A DNA stretch of 25,802 nucleotides from assembly GCA_031539425.1 (NCBI GenBank), contig JAVKLI010000096.1, positions 1 through 25,802 on the forward strand. Direction: 5' to 3'. Made by a program: the position numbers and the translations under genes. Numbering within the stretch: the first letter of the stretch is position 1; every line of letters begins with the position of its first letter. The notes under the pieces were generated by a model. That model ran no database searches and had not been told where the DNA came from. It saw nothing but the letters and a program-made list of their open reading frames with translations. This stretch comes from UBA4416 sp031539425 (GTDB taxonomy: Bacteria; Bacteroidota; Bacteroidia; B-17B0; Aurantibacillaceae). Positions 14,561-22,598 of the stretch are shown piece after piece.

Positions 14561-16672
14561 TTATTTTTCTGTTTTACCTTTAGATTTTGCTATTACATCT
14601 GCTGCTACGTTAGCTGGGGCATCTGCGTAGTGGGAAAATTCCATAGTTGATGTTGCTCTACCTGATGTAAGTGTACGTAATTGTGTTACATAACCAAACA
14701 TTTCAGATAAAGGTACTTTTGCTTTAATAACCTGTGCGTTATTTTTAGAGTCCATACCTTCAATTTGCCCTCTACGTCTGTTTAAATCCCCTACTACATC
14801 ACCCATGTTTTGCTCTGGTGTAAGTACTTCTACTTTCATAATTGGCTCAAGTAATACAGGTTTACAGCTATTTAATGCTTCACGATAAGCGGTTCTAGCA
14901 CATATTTCAAATGATAAGGAGTCTGAATCAACAGCGTGGAATGAACCGTCTATCAATCTTACTTTTAGTTTATCTAATGGGTATCCAGCTAGTACACCAT
15001 TAACCATTGAAGCTTTAAATCCTTTTTCTACTGATGGTATAAATTCTCGAGGAATTGAGCCACCAGTAATTTCATTTACAAATTGTAAATCAGATTTTGA
15101 CGCATCAAAATCTGCATCAACTGGGCTTATTACTACTTTAATATCGGCAAATTTACCGCGACCACCAGTTTGTTTTTTGTATACTTCACGATGTTCGTAA
15201 GTTCCTGTAATTGCTTCTTTATAAGCAACCTGAGGAGCGCCTTGATTTACTTCTACTTTAAACTCGCGCTTTAGACGATCTACAATAATTTCTAAATGTA
15301 ATTCTCCCATTCCAGAAATAATAGTTTGACCAGAATCTTGATCTGAGTGCACTCTAAACGTAGGATCTTCTTCTGCAAGTTTATTTAATCCTACACCTAA
15401 TCTATCTAAATCTCCTTGAGTTTTTGGTTCAATTGCAATTCCAATAACAGGCTCAGGAAAATTCATGGCTTCTAATACTATTGGATGTTTTTCATCACAA
15501 AGTGTATCACCAGTTTTAATATCTTTAAAACCTACTGCTGCGCCAATATCACCTGCTTCAATAAATTCTACAGGGTTTTGTTTATTGGCATGCATTTGAA
15601 AAATACGAGAAATTCTTTCTTTGTTTCCAGATCTGGTATTTAATACGTAAGAGCCAGCATCTAAACGGCCAGAGTAAGCTCTAAAAAAGCATAATCGACC
15701 TACAAATGGATCTGTAGCAATTTTAAATGCTAAAGCTGTAAATGGGTCTTTAGCATCTGGCTTACGTGTTACTTCAGCTCCTGTATCAGGGTTTGTACCA
15801 ACTAATTCTTTTTTATCTAGTGGTGATGGCATTAATTCCATTACCAAATCTAACATGGTTTGAACCCCTTTATTTTTAAATGATGATCCGCAAACCATTG
15901 GCACTATTTTGTTTGCAACGCAAGCTTTTCTTAATGCATCTAATACTTCTCTTTCCGTTATAGTTTCTGGAGCATCAAAGAATTTCTCCATTATTTTATC
16001 ATCAAATTCAGATACTGCTTCGAGCATTTTTTCTCTCCACATGGTGGCTTCTTCTAACAAATCTTCAGGAATTGGAACTTCTTTAAAAGTCATTCCTTTA
16101 TCATGCTCATTCCAAACAATACCTCTAAAATTAATTAAATCAACAACACCTATAAAGTTCTCTTCGGCACCAATTGGTATTTGAAGTGGTACTGCATTAC
16201 CGCCTAATATTTCTTTCGTTTGTTTTACTACGTTTAAAAAATCTGCCCCTTGACGGTCCATTTTATTAACAAACCCGATACGTGTTACGTTATAATTATC
16301 AGCTAATCTCCAATTAGTTTCAGATTGAGGCTCAACACCGTCAACAGCTGAAAACAAAAATACTAATCCATCTAATATACGTAATGACCTATTTACTTCT
16401 ACTGTAAAATCAACGTGACCAGGGGTATCAATGATATTAATTTTATAGTTATTATCTCTGTATTTCCAAAAGCAAGTTGTTGCAGCTGACGTAATAGTGA
16501 TTCCTCTTTCTTGTTCTTGTGCCATCCAATCCATAGTAGCAGCACCTTCGTGTACTTCTCCTATCTTATGGTTAACACCTGTGTAGTAAAGTATACGTTC
16601 GGTAGTTGTTGTTTTACCAGCATCAATATGTGCTGCAATACCTATATTTCGAGTGAATTTTAAATCAGCCAT
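14561..16672 (-). CDS. fusA: Elongation factor G
   Basis: EF-G is the GTPase that moves tRNAs and mRNA through the ribosome and also acts in ribosome recycling. All G motifs are present: AHIDAGKT (14-21), RGITI (56-60), DTPGH (82-86), NKMD (136-139), and CGSSFKNKG near 261-269. Domains II to V follow in the normal order. The 703-residue length is standard. The canonical motifs and the location in the str segment mark it as the housekeeping copy. Residues tied to fusidic acid resistance were not examined one by one. Confidence 0.98.
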   Translation of the reverse strand: MADLKFTRNIGIAAHIDAGKTTTTERILYYTGVNHKIGEVHEGAATMDWMAQEQERGITITSAATTCFWKYRDNNYKINIIDTPGHVDFTVEVNRSLRILDGLVFLFSAVDGVEPQSETNWRLADNYNVTRIGFVNKMDRQGADFLNVVKQTKEILGGNAVPLQIPIGAEENFIGVVDLINFRGIVWNEHDKGMTFKEVPIPEDLLEEATMWREKMLEAVSEFDDKIMEKFFDAPETITEREVLDALRKACVANKIVPMVCGSSFKNKGVQTMLDLVMELMPSPLDKKELVGTNPDTGAEVTRKPDAKDPFTALAFKIATDPFVGRLCFFRAYSGRLDAGSYVLNTRSGNKERISRIFQMHANKQNPVEFIEAGDIGAAVGFKDIKTGDTLCDEKHPIVLEAMNFPEPVIGIAIEPKTQGDLDRLGVGLNKLAEEDPTFRVHSDQDSGQTIISGMGELHLEIIVDRLKREFKVEVNQGAPQVAYKEAITGTYEHREVYKKQTGGRGKFADIKVVISPVDADFDASKSDLQFVNEITGGSIPREFIPSVEKGFKASMVNGVLAGYPLDKLKVRLIDGSFHAVDSDSLSFEICARTAYREALNSCKPVLLEPIMKVEVLTPEQNMGDVVGDLNRRRGQIEGMDSKNNAQVIKAKVPLSEMFGYVTQLRTLTSGRATSTMEFSHYADAPANVAADVIAKSKGKTEK

Positions 16673-16681
16673 TTTTTCTAA

Positions 16682-17149
16682 TTAAAATCTAAAGTGAGTA
16701 AATGCTTTGTTGGCTTCTGCCATTTTATGAACGTCTTCTTTCTTTTTAAAAGCTGCTCCTTCTTCTTTGGATGCAGAAATAATTTCGCCTGCTAATTTTT
16801 GAGCCATTGATTTTTCGTTTCTTTTACGAGCGTAAGTTATCATCCATTTAATAGCTAATGCTAATTTTCTTTCTGGCCTCACTTCTGATGGAATTTGAAA
16901 TGTAGCACCTCCAATTCTTCTTGATCTTACTTCTACTTGAGGTGTTACGTTAGATAAACCTTTTTTAAATATTTCTAAGCCATCTTCGCTAGTACGTTTA
17001 GCAACTACTTCCATACATTCGTGAAATATTGCAGTAGCCGTATTTTTTTTACCGTCGTACATTAAACTATTTACAAAACGAGTTACTAGAATATCGTTAT
17101 AAATAGGATCTGGTAATAAAATTCTTTTTTTGGCTGTGGATTTTCTCAT
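16682..17149 (-). CDS. rpsG: 30S ribosomal protein S7
   Basis: uS7 nucleates assembly of the 30S head and touches E-site tRNA. In E. coli it also represses the str operon. The family features are clear: the start MRKSTAKKR, LPDPIYNDILVTRFVNSLM and the region VEVRSRRIGGATFQIPSEVR. Length is 155 residues. It lies 9 bases before fusA and 24 bases after rpsL. Confidence 0.98.
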   Translation of the reverse strand: MRKSTAKKRILLPDPIYNDILVTRFVNSLMYDGKKNTATAIFHECMEVVAKRTSEDGLEIFKKGLSNVTPQVEVRSRRIGGATFQIPSEVRPERKLALAIKWMITYARKRNEKSMAQKLAGEIISASKEEGAAFKKKEDVHKMAEANKAFTHFRF

Positions 17150-17173
17150 AGTTGTATCTTAATTTTGAATGTC

Positions 17174-17581
17174 TTATTTTTTACCTTTTGCTGCTGGGGC
17201 TGGTGCACCTGCTTTAGGTCTTTTAGTACCGTATTTTGAACGTTGTTGTTTTCTTCCCTCTACTCCTGCTGTATCTAATGATCCTCTTACAATATGATAA
17301 CGAACTCCTGGTAAATCTTTTACCCTTCCTCCTCTTACTAACACAATACTGTGTTCTTGTAAGTTATGTCCTTCACCTGGAATATAAGCAATAATCTCTT
17401 GTTTGTTTGTTAAACGCACTTTTGCCACTTTTCTCATTGCTGAATTTGGTTTTTTAGGCGTAGTTGTATATACACGAGTACACACTCCACGGCGTTGTGG
17501 GCAAGAATCTAATGCAATTGATTTGCTTTTATTTGGTGCTTTGTAGCGTCCTTTGCGGACTAATTGCGATATTGTAGGCAT
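17174..17581 (-). CDS. rpsL: 30S ribosomal protein S12
   Basis: uS12 lies at the decoding centre and controls accuracy. The motif TTTPKKPNSA spans residues 39-48, and Lys43, a main site of streptomycin-resistance changes in other bacteria, is unchanged. GGRVKDLPGVRYH is also of the wild type. The protein is 135 residues long, with an Ala/Pro/Lys-rich C-terminal tail of about 12 residues. It is the first gene of the 32-gene cluster, with a good promoter about 50 bases upstream. Confidence 0.98.
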   Translation of the reverse strand: MPTISQLVRKGRYKAPNKSKSIALDSCPQRRGVCTRVYTTTPKKPNSAMRKVAKVRLTNKQEIIAYIPGEGHNLQEHSIVLVRGGRVKDLPGVRYHIVRGSLDTAGVEGRKQQRSKYGTKRPKAGAPAPAAKGKK

Positions 17582-17615
17582 TTTATGTTACTATTTTATC
17601 TAATATTTTATTTTT

Positions 17616-17629
17616 CCTTTTAAAAGGAG
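17616..17629. promoter_or_regulatory. Palindrome at the start of the rpsL leader
   Basis: TCCTTTTAAAAGGA is a near-perfect self-complementary block located just downstream of the -7 box, at or just after the expected transcription start. The core CCTTTTAAAAGG (17616-17627) is a perfect 12-base palindrome. It could be an operator or a short RNA hairpin. Its left part on the transcribed strand also resembles the 16S rRNA 3' tail (see findings). Function is not known. Confidence 0.35.
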
Positions 17630-17631
17630 GG

Positions 17632-17662
17632 CAAATATAGACTATTTTTATTTACATCAAAA
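17632..17662 (-). promoter_or_regulatory. Main promoter of the ribosomal protein operon
   Basis: On the minus strand a TTTTG box (17658-17662) and a TATATTTG box (17632-17639) are separated by 18 bases. Both match the Bacteroidota consensus (TTTG near -33 and TAnnTTTG near -7) with correct spacing. The expected start of transcription is near 17625-17628, giving a leader of about 45 bases before rpsL. Confidence 0.8.
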
Positions 17663-17710
17663 CATTTTGTTATTATTTTATAAATAATTTTATAATTTAT
17701 TTTTTATTAG

Positions 17711-19741
17711 TTAAAAAAACAACTGATTTATTGTGTTTTCATCAACCAAATTGGCTATTGTAACTTTTAAAGTAGGCGTTCGTTCTTCTTCTCTTTGTAT
17801 TGCAAATTGGGCTTCTTTATTACGGGCCCAGGCTCGCCTTGCAATGCCATTGTTTACATCCCAAAATAACATTGATTTTGCTTTTTCTTCGGCTTCATCT
17901 GTACCATCTAATACTAAACCAAAACCGCCATTAATTACTTCTCCCCAACCCACACCGCCTCCATTGTGTAAGCTAATCCAAGTGGCGCCTCTAAATGAAT
18001 TGCCTATAAAGGTGTGCGTAGCCATATCTGCTGTAAAGCTAGAGCCATCATAAATATTGGATGTTTCGCGGTAAGGTGAATCTGTACCGCTTACATCATG
18101 GTGATCTCTACCTAACACTACGGGAGCTGATATTTTATTATTTTTAATTGCTTGGTTTATTGCCAATGCTATTTTTATACGTCCTTCGCTATCTGCATAT
18201 AATATGCGGGCTTGCGAGCCAACCACTAATTTATTTTCATCTGCTTTTTTTATCCAATTTATGTTATCTTGAAGTTGTTGTGCTATTTCTTTTGGAGCTG
18301 TGGTTAAAATATCTGTCAATACTTGTAAAGCAATATAGTCTGTTTCTTTTAAATCTTGAGTGTTTGCGCTTGTGCATACCCATCTAAACGGACCAAAGCC
18401 GTAATCAAAGCATTGTGGGCCTAGTATGTCTTGTACATAAGATTTGAATTTAAAGCTAGCATTGGTAAGCCCTCCAAAAGTGGGTTTTTCAGTTAAGTAA
18501 ATATCTGCGCCTGCACGGCCAGATTCTAACAAAAAGGCATTACCATAATCAAAAAAATACATGCCTCCGCTAACCATTGTATTAATGGCATTTACATGGC
18601 GTACTAATGTTTTTTGTACTTCTGTTTTAAACTCAATAGGTTGGTTTGCGATTAAATTATTTGATTCGTCTACTGAAAAACCGCATGGATAATAGCCTCC
18701 AGACCATGGATTGTGTAAGGAAGTTTGATCAGAGCCAATATCTATTTTAATTTGGTTAATTACAAAATATTCCCATAAATCAACCACATTACCCACATAA
18801 GCTATAGAAATAGCCTCATTGGCTTGTTTAGCTTTATCTAATCTTTTTGCTAAAGCGTTTAAATCTTCAAATATTTCATCTACCCAACCTTGTTGATGGC
18901 GCTTATTTACTGCTTTAATATTCACTTCTGCAATTATGGAAATAAGTCCTGCAATTTTTGCAGCCTTTGGTTGTGCGCCACTCATACCGCCTAAGCCGCT
19001 CGATACAAATACTTTTATAGATGTATTATTTGATTTTAGTTTTCGAGCGGCATTAAGTAAAGTGATATTAGTGCCATGCACAATGCCTTGTGGACCAATG
19101 TACATAAAAGATCCAGCAGTCATTTGACCATACTGAGTAACGCCTAACGCATTGTATTTTTCTAAATCATCAGGTTTGCTATAATTAGGTATCATTAAGC
19201 CGTTTGTAACTACAACACGTGGTGCATTTTTGTGTGATGGAAATAAGCCCATAGGGTGCCCACTGTAAAGCACTAATGTTTGTTCGTCCGTCATGGTAGC
19301 TAAATATTGCATGGTTATTAAATATTGTGCCCAATTTTGAAATACAGCGCCATTGCCGCCGTAAGTAATTAATTCTTGTGGATGTTGTGCAATAGCATTA
19401 TCCAAATTATTGCTAAGCATGTGCATAATAGCAGCTGCTTGTATAGATTTGTGTGGGTATTCAGATATAGGCCTTGCATATATAGCGTATGTGGGCTTAA
19501 AACGAAACATATAAATTCGTCCATATGTATTTAATTCACCTAAAAATTCTTGAGACAATTCTTTGTGATATTTTTTATCAAAATAGCGAAGGGCATTTTT
19601 TAATGCTAATTTTTTTTCTTCAATATTTAATATGTCTTTACGTTTTGGGGCATGGCTTAAAGTGTTGTCAAATTGTACTTGTGGAGGAAATTCATTTGGT
19701 ATGCCTTGCAATATGTGCTGTTGAAATGTTGAAAGTTTCAT
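17711..19741 (-). CDS. hutU: Urocanate hydratase (urocanase)
   Basis: Urocanase (EC 4.2.1.49) converts urocanate to imidazolone propionate with tightly bound NAD+, the second step of histidine breakdown. Conserved blocks include YGGNGAVFQNWAQY, the Gly-rich SSGLGGMSGAQPKA and GFGPFRWVCTS. I start it at the second Met of an MM pair (19741). The longest frame would start at 19771, but that codon lies inside the terminator stem of the preceding gene. The resulting 676 residues match the longer, animal-like form rather than the roughly 555-residue HutU of proteobacteria. No hutH, hutI or hutG is in view, so histidine use cannot be concluded from this window. The next gene, rpsL, has its own promoter 129 bases on, and I see no strong terminator between them. 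Confidence 0.95.
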   Translation of the reverse strand: MKLSTFQQHILQGIPNEFPPQVQFDNTLSHAPKRKDILNIEEKKLALKNALRYFDKKYHKELSQEFLGELNTYGRIYMFRFKPTYAIYARPISEYPHKSIQAAAIMHMLSNNLDNAIAQHPQELITYGGNGAVFQNWAQYLITMQYLATMTDEQTLVLYSGHPMGLFPSHKNAPRVVVTNGLMIPNYSKPDDLEKYNALGVTQYGQMTAGSFMYIGPQGIVHGTNITLLNAARKLKSNNTSIKVFVSSGLGGMSGAQPKAAKIAGLISIIAEVNIKAVNKRHQQGWVDEIFEDLNALAKRLDKAKQANEAISIAYVGNVVDLWEYFVINQIKIDIGSDQTSLHNPWSGGYYPCGFSVDESNNLIANQPIEFKTEVQKTLVRHVNAINTMVSGGMYFFDYGNAFLLESGRAGADIYLTEKPTFGGLTNASFKFKSYVQDILGPQCFDYGFGPFRWVCTSANTQDLKETDYIALQVLTDILTTAPKEIAQQLQDNINWIKKADENKLVVGSQARILYADSEGRIKIALAINQAIKNNKISAPVVLGRDHHDVSGTDSPYRETSNIYDGSSFTADMATHTFIGNSFRGATWISLHNGGGVGWGEVINGGFGLVLDGTDEAEEKAKSMLFWDVNNGIARRAWARNKEAQFAIQREEERTPTLKVTIANLVDENTINQLFF

Positions 19742-19769
19742 CATAAATTTAAAAATGGGGATTAAAAAC

Positions 19770-19793
19770 AAAAGGCCTTTATTAAGGCCTTTT
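19770..19793 (-). terminator. Intrinsic terminator between the CGHC redoxin gene and hutU
   Basis: AAAAGGCCTT-TATT-AAGGCCTTTT is a perfect 10-bp stem with a 4-base loop. On the minus strand it is followed by GTTTTT. It lies 28 bases after the stop codon of the upstream redoxin gene. Because A and T runs flank both sides, it could act in both directions, but only minus-strand genes are nearby. Confidence 0.85.
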
Positions 19794-19821
19794 GTTTAAT
19801 TATAATTATATGAGTTTAATA

Positions 19822-21345
19822 TTATTTTTTAGGAGCTTTACGTTTTTCTTCATCTTGTACTAAATGAATAATTTTTTTAACATCTTCTACGCCTATTCTT
19901 TTTGCTTTAATACGTTTATTTTTATCTAATATGTAGATAACTGGCGTTGAGTAGATATCATATTTATCTTTAATGTTATTTAAATAAATAGGGTCGTAAA
20001 CGTTTATCCAATTTAATTTATTGTCAATGATAAATTGCTTATATTTTTCAAAATCTGATTTTGTATAGGCGCAATAAACTTTAACATCTATTTTTTCTTT
20101 TAATAATTCTTTATAAATTTCATTTAATTTAGGTATTTCTGTGCGGCAGTGGCCACAATCTACATCCCAAAATACTAGTATGGTATACTCTGCATTTAAT
20201 GAATACATAGAAGTTAAATTAGCAGTAATAGCTTGTATGTTTTTATGATATAAGGCTGTAGCTCCTTCGCTTGTTTTTACTGTATCAAAGCCCATTTTGC
20301 TAACTACTTTTTGCCCTGTTGTATCTACCATTAATAAATCTGGGGCTTGTGCTCCTAGTAATAAAGGTCTTAAAACATCTCCTCTTTCTTTTATTTTAGT
20401 AATTGTTGCTGCGTCGTAAACTTCTTTTGCTAACCCAGTATTTACGTATTTATCTATAATGTGTACAAATACCTTATCAAATCCCATTTTTTTAGATGAC
20501 TCGTAAGTATATAAAAAATGACCTATTAAAAATTTTTGGGTTAATTCGCCTTTAGGTGTTACGGTTAATATTTTATCTATTTCTTTTATAATAGTATCAG
20601 GATCTTGAATTATCACGCTTGTAAAGTAACGGCTTAATTTATCTGCAAATACTGGGGTTCTTAGCATGCCTTCTTCTGCAAAATTAGCACCATCCCAATA
20701 ATGGTTTTTGTAATACATGTACATTCCTAACGTATCTGGCTTACCGCTTTTTAATTTTAAAGGTGTAGTTGGTTCTTTTTCAGATTTAAATAATATAAAA
20801 TTACCTACAAAAGTGTTTTTATTTGTTTCGATAAATTTGGCATCAAAAGCTTTTATTTCAGCGTTCATTTTTTGTACGCTTTCATTCATAAATTTGGTTG
20901 AATCTTTTTTATTCATGGATGCAGCTTTTGCTTTAAAGCTATTAAAATCAGACCCTTTTTTGGCTACATATTTAATATATTCAAATAGGTTTTTGTTTTC
21001 TTGGTTGTTAGATGACAGTGTGTTTAACATGTCGTTTAAATTAGCTGTAATTGTAAATTTTTGATTTGCTTTAGTAACAACAAAATCAAACAAACGCATT
21101 TTATCTGCAGTTACTACGTAGTACATTCCTGGCTCTAAAGCAGTGGTACTAGAAAATATAACTTGACCATTTTTTACGTTTTTACACGAGTCTGCTAAGT
21201 AATTTTTATCAAACTGATAGTAGGCTAAATAATAAGTAGAGTCTTTTCCGTTTTCAAATTTTAAATTGATGTTATATCCTAACGACTGCCCTAGTAAATT
21301 GAAGGTGAGTGTAAAAATAAAAGTAAGTGTAGCTATTTTTTTCAT
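19822..21345 (-). CDS. Secreted TlpA-like thiol-disulfide oxidoreductase with DUF4369/DUF5106-like N-terminal region
   Basis: A signal peptide is visible (MKKIATLTFIFTLTFNLLGQ, residues 1-20), with no lipobox Cys, so the protein is probably periplasmic. Residues 25-105 resemble the DUF4369 beta-rich domain, and the helical middle (about 115-325) resembles DUF5106. Residues 330-495 are an AhpC/TSA-TlpA type thioredoxin fold with the active site WDVDCGHC (Cys397, Cys400) and the cis-proline in STPVIYILD (Pro468). Proteins of this build are frequent in Bacteroidota, but their substrates are mostly unknown. A likely role is reduction or isomerisation of disulfides in the cell envelope. An alternating AT run (21344-21357) overlaps the start codon. 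The gene ends in a clear terminator at 19770-19793. Confidence 0.85.
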   Translation of the reverse strand: MKKIATLTFIFTLTFNLLGQSLGYNINLKFENGKDSTYYLAYYQFDKNYLADSCKNVKNGQVIFSSTTALEPGMYYVVTADKMRLFDFVVTKANQKFTITANLNDMLNTLSSNNQENKNLFEYIKYVAKKGSDFNSFKAKAASMNKKDSTKFMNESVQKMNAEIKAFDAKFIETNKNTFVGNFILFKSEKEPTTPLKLKSGKPDTLGMYMYYKNHYWDGANFAEEGMLRTPVFADKLSRYFTSVIIQDPDTIIKEIDKILTVTPKGELTQKFLIGHFLYTYESSKKMGFDKVFVHIIDKYVNTGLAKEVYDAATITKIKERGDVLRPLLLGAQAPDLLMVDTTGQKVVSKMGFDTVKTSEGATALYHKNIQAITANLTSMYSLNAEYTILVFWDVDCGHCRTEIPKLNEIYKELLKEKIDVKVYCAYTKSDFEKYKQFIIDNKLNWINVYDPIYLNNIKDKYDIYSTPVIYILDKNKRIKAKRIGVEDVKKIIHLVQDEEKRKAPKK

Positions 21346-21418
21346 ATATATATATATTTGAGTTTATAAAACGTTTCGAATATCAATATTTTATAGCATA
21401 TGACAGAGTATAAATTGT

Positions 21419-21445
21419 AAAAAAATGTTAACTAAGAGCTTTAAC
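21419..21445 (-). terminator. Weak terminator-like hairpin after the desaturase gene
   Basis: On the minus strand GTTAA, a 9-base loop and TTAAC form a 5-bp stem followed by A and seven T residues, starting 6 bases after the desaturase stop codon. The stem is short and AT-rich, so its strength is doubtful. Confidence 0.4.
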
Positions 21446-21450
21446 CTAAA

Positions 21451-22548
21451 TTATGCTTTAAGTTTATTTGGTCTACCTAGATCATATAATATTTTAGCAT
21501 GATCGTATATAGCGCCAACAAAGGTAGATTTAGATAGGTAAGGGATATTAAACTCTTCAACTGTTTTTTTAACAATGGGCGCAATTTTTTTGTAATGTAT
21601 ATGACAAATATTTGGAAACAAATGATGCTCTACTTGAAAATTAAGACCGCCCACAAACCATGACATAAAAATGCTGTTTGTGCCAAAGTTAGTGGTTGTT
21701 CTAAGTTGATGAGTAGCAAAATCATCTTCCATTGATCCGCCTTTTGGTAATGGAAAATCGGTAGTATCTATTACGTGTGCGGGCTGAAATATGAGTGCCA
21801 ACATTATTCCAGCTACATAATGCATAATAAGCCAGCCTATAATGATTTGATAAAATGGTAAATCTAAAAGCATATATGGAATTATGACAGTGTAGGTAAA
21901 ATAAAATAATTTATTGAAAATTAAATTGATTAGTTCTTTTTTATAGGTTGTGTTTTTTAGTTTTAATAAGTCTTTTCTATTATACCTGCTCAATTGTTTA
22001 AAATCTTTTGTAGTTGCCCACATGATAGTCATCAATCCATAAAAAAACCAAGCATAAAGAAATTGGTATTTATGTATTTTGCTAAGTTTAGCGTGGGGTT
22101 CAAAGCGTAAAAAACCAGCAGGAGCAATATCTTCATCTATTTCATGCACATTGGTGTAAGTATGGTGCAGCGTGTTGTGTTGTATTGACCAATTTAAAGA
22201 AGAGCCACCAATTAAATTCATGCTTTTGCACAACAAATCGTTAATAGTTTTGTTTCGAGCATAAGCCCCATGCACGGCATCGTGCATTACTGATAAGCCA
22301 ATGCCACTCATTCCAAACCCCATTAATAAACAGCAAAAAAACTGCATTGCTGTATTAGGAAACGTATTAAAAATTAGTAAAAAATAGGGGGTAAAATAAA
22401 GTGCAAATAGAGCAATAGTTTTAATAACCATTTTATAATTAGCAAATTTTGATATTTGATTAGTTTTGAAATATTCGTCTACCCGTTGTCTCAAAGTGTT
22501 AAATAACTCCCTATTTGATGTGTTGAATTTGATATTTAAAGCTGACAT
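21451..22548 (-). CDS. Membrane fatty acid desaturase (acyl-lipid or acyl-CoA type)
   Basis: The enzyme should put a double bond in a fatty acyl chain with a di-iron centre, O2 and two electrons. Three His boxes are present: HDAVH (89-93), HNTLHH (124-129) and QVEHH (305-309). The Gln at the start of the third box is typical of front-end and related desaturases. Hydrophobic segments lie near residues 40-60, 68-87, 160-178, 208-232 and 236-256. There is no cytochrome b5 domain, so an outside electron donor is needed. The gene just upstream on the same strand, 50 bases away, encodes a suitable reductase-ferredoxin. The regiochemistry cannot be told from sequence. The 365-residue length is normal. 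Confidence 0.9.
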   Translation of the reverse strand: MSALNIKFNTSNRELFNTLRQRVDEYFKTNQISKFANYKMVIKTIALFALYFTPYFLLIFNTFPNTAMQFFCCLLMGFGMSGIGLSVMHDAVHGAYARNKTINDLLCKSMNLIGGSSLNWSIQHNTLHHTYTNVHEIDEDIAPAGFLRFEPHAKLSKIHKYQFLYAWFFYGLMTIMWATTKDFKQLSRYNRKDLLKLKNTTYKKELINLIFNKLFYFTYTVIIPYMLLDLPFYQIIIGWLIMHYVAGIMLALIFQPAHVIDTTDFPLPKGGSMEDDFATHQLRTTTNFGTNSIFMSWFVGGLNFQVEHHLFPNICHIHYKKIAPIVKKTVEEFNIPYLSKSTFVGAIYDHAKILYDLGRPNKLKA

Positions 22549-22598
22549 AGTATATAAATTGAAGGTTAAATTAAATATAGATTATTTTTTGTTTTTTT

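Noticed and set aside
15909..16184. Open frame on the plus strand within fusA (91 codons), and similar plus-strand frames within rpoA, rplF, rplX, rplN, rpsQ, rplD and hutU.
   Set aside because: They lie fully antisense to well-conserved genes, show no family features and have compositions typical of shadow frames.
17630..17710. A terminator for hutU before the ribosomal promoter.
   Set aside because: Only weak AT-only inverted pieces such as ATAAAT/ATTTAT are present, without a stable stem and T-run.
19742..19771. Extra N-terminal residues MFLIPIFKFM for urocanase.
   Set aside because: The ATG at 19771 lies inside the stem of a strong terminator, and the residues do not belong to the family start.
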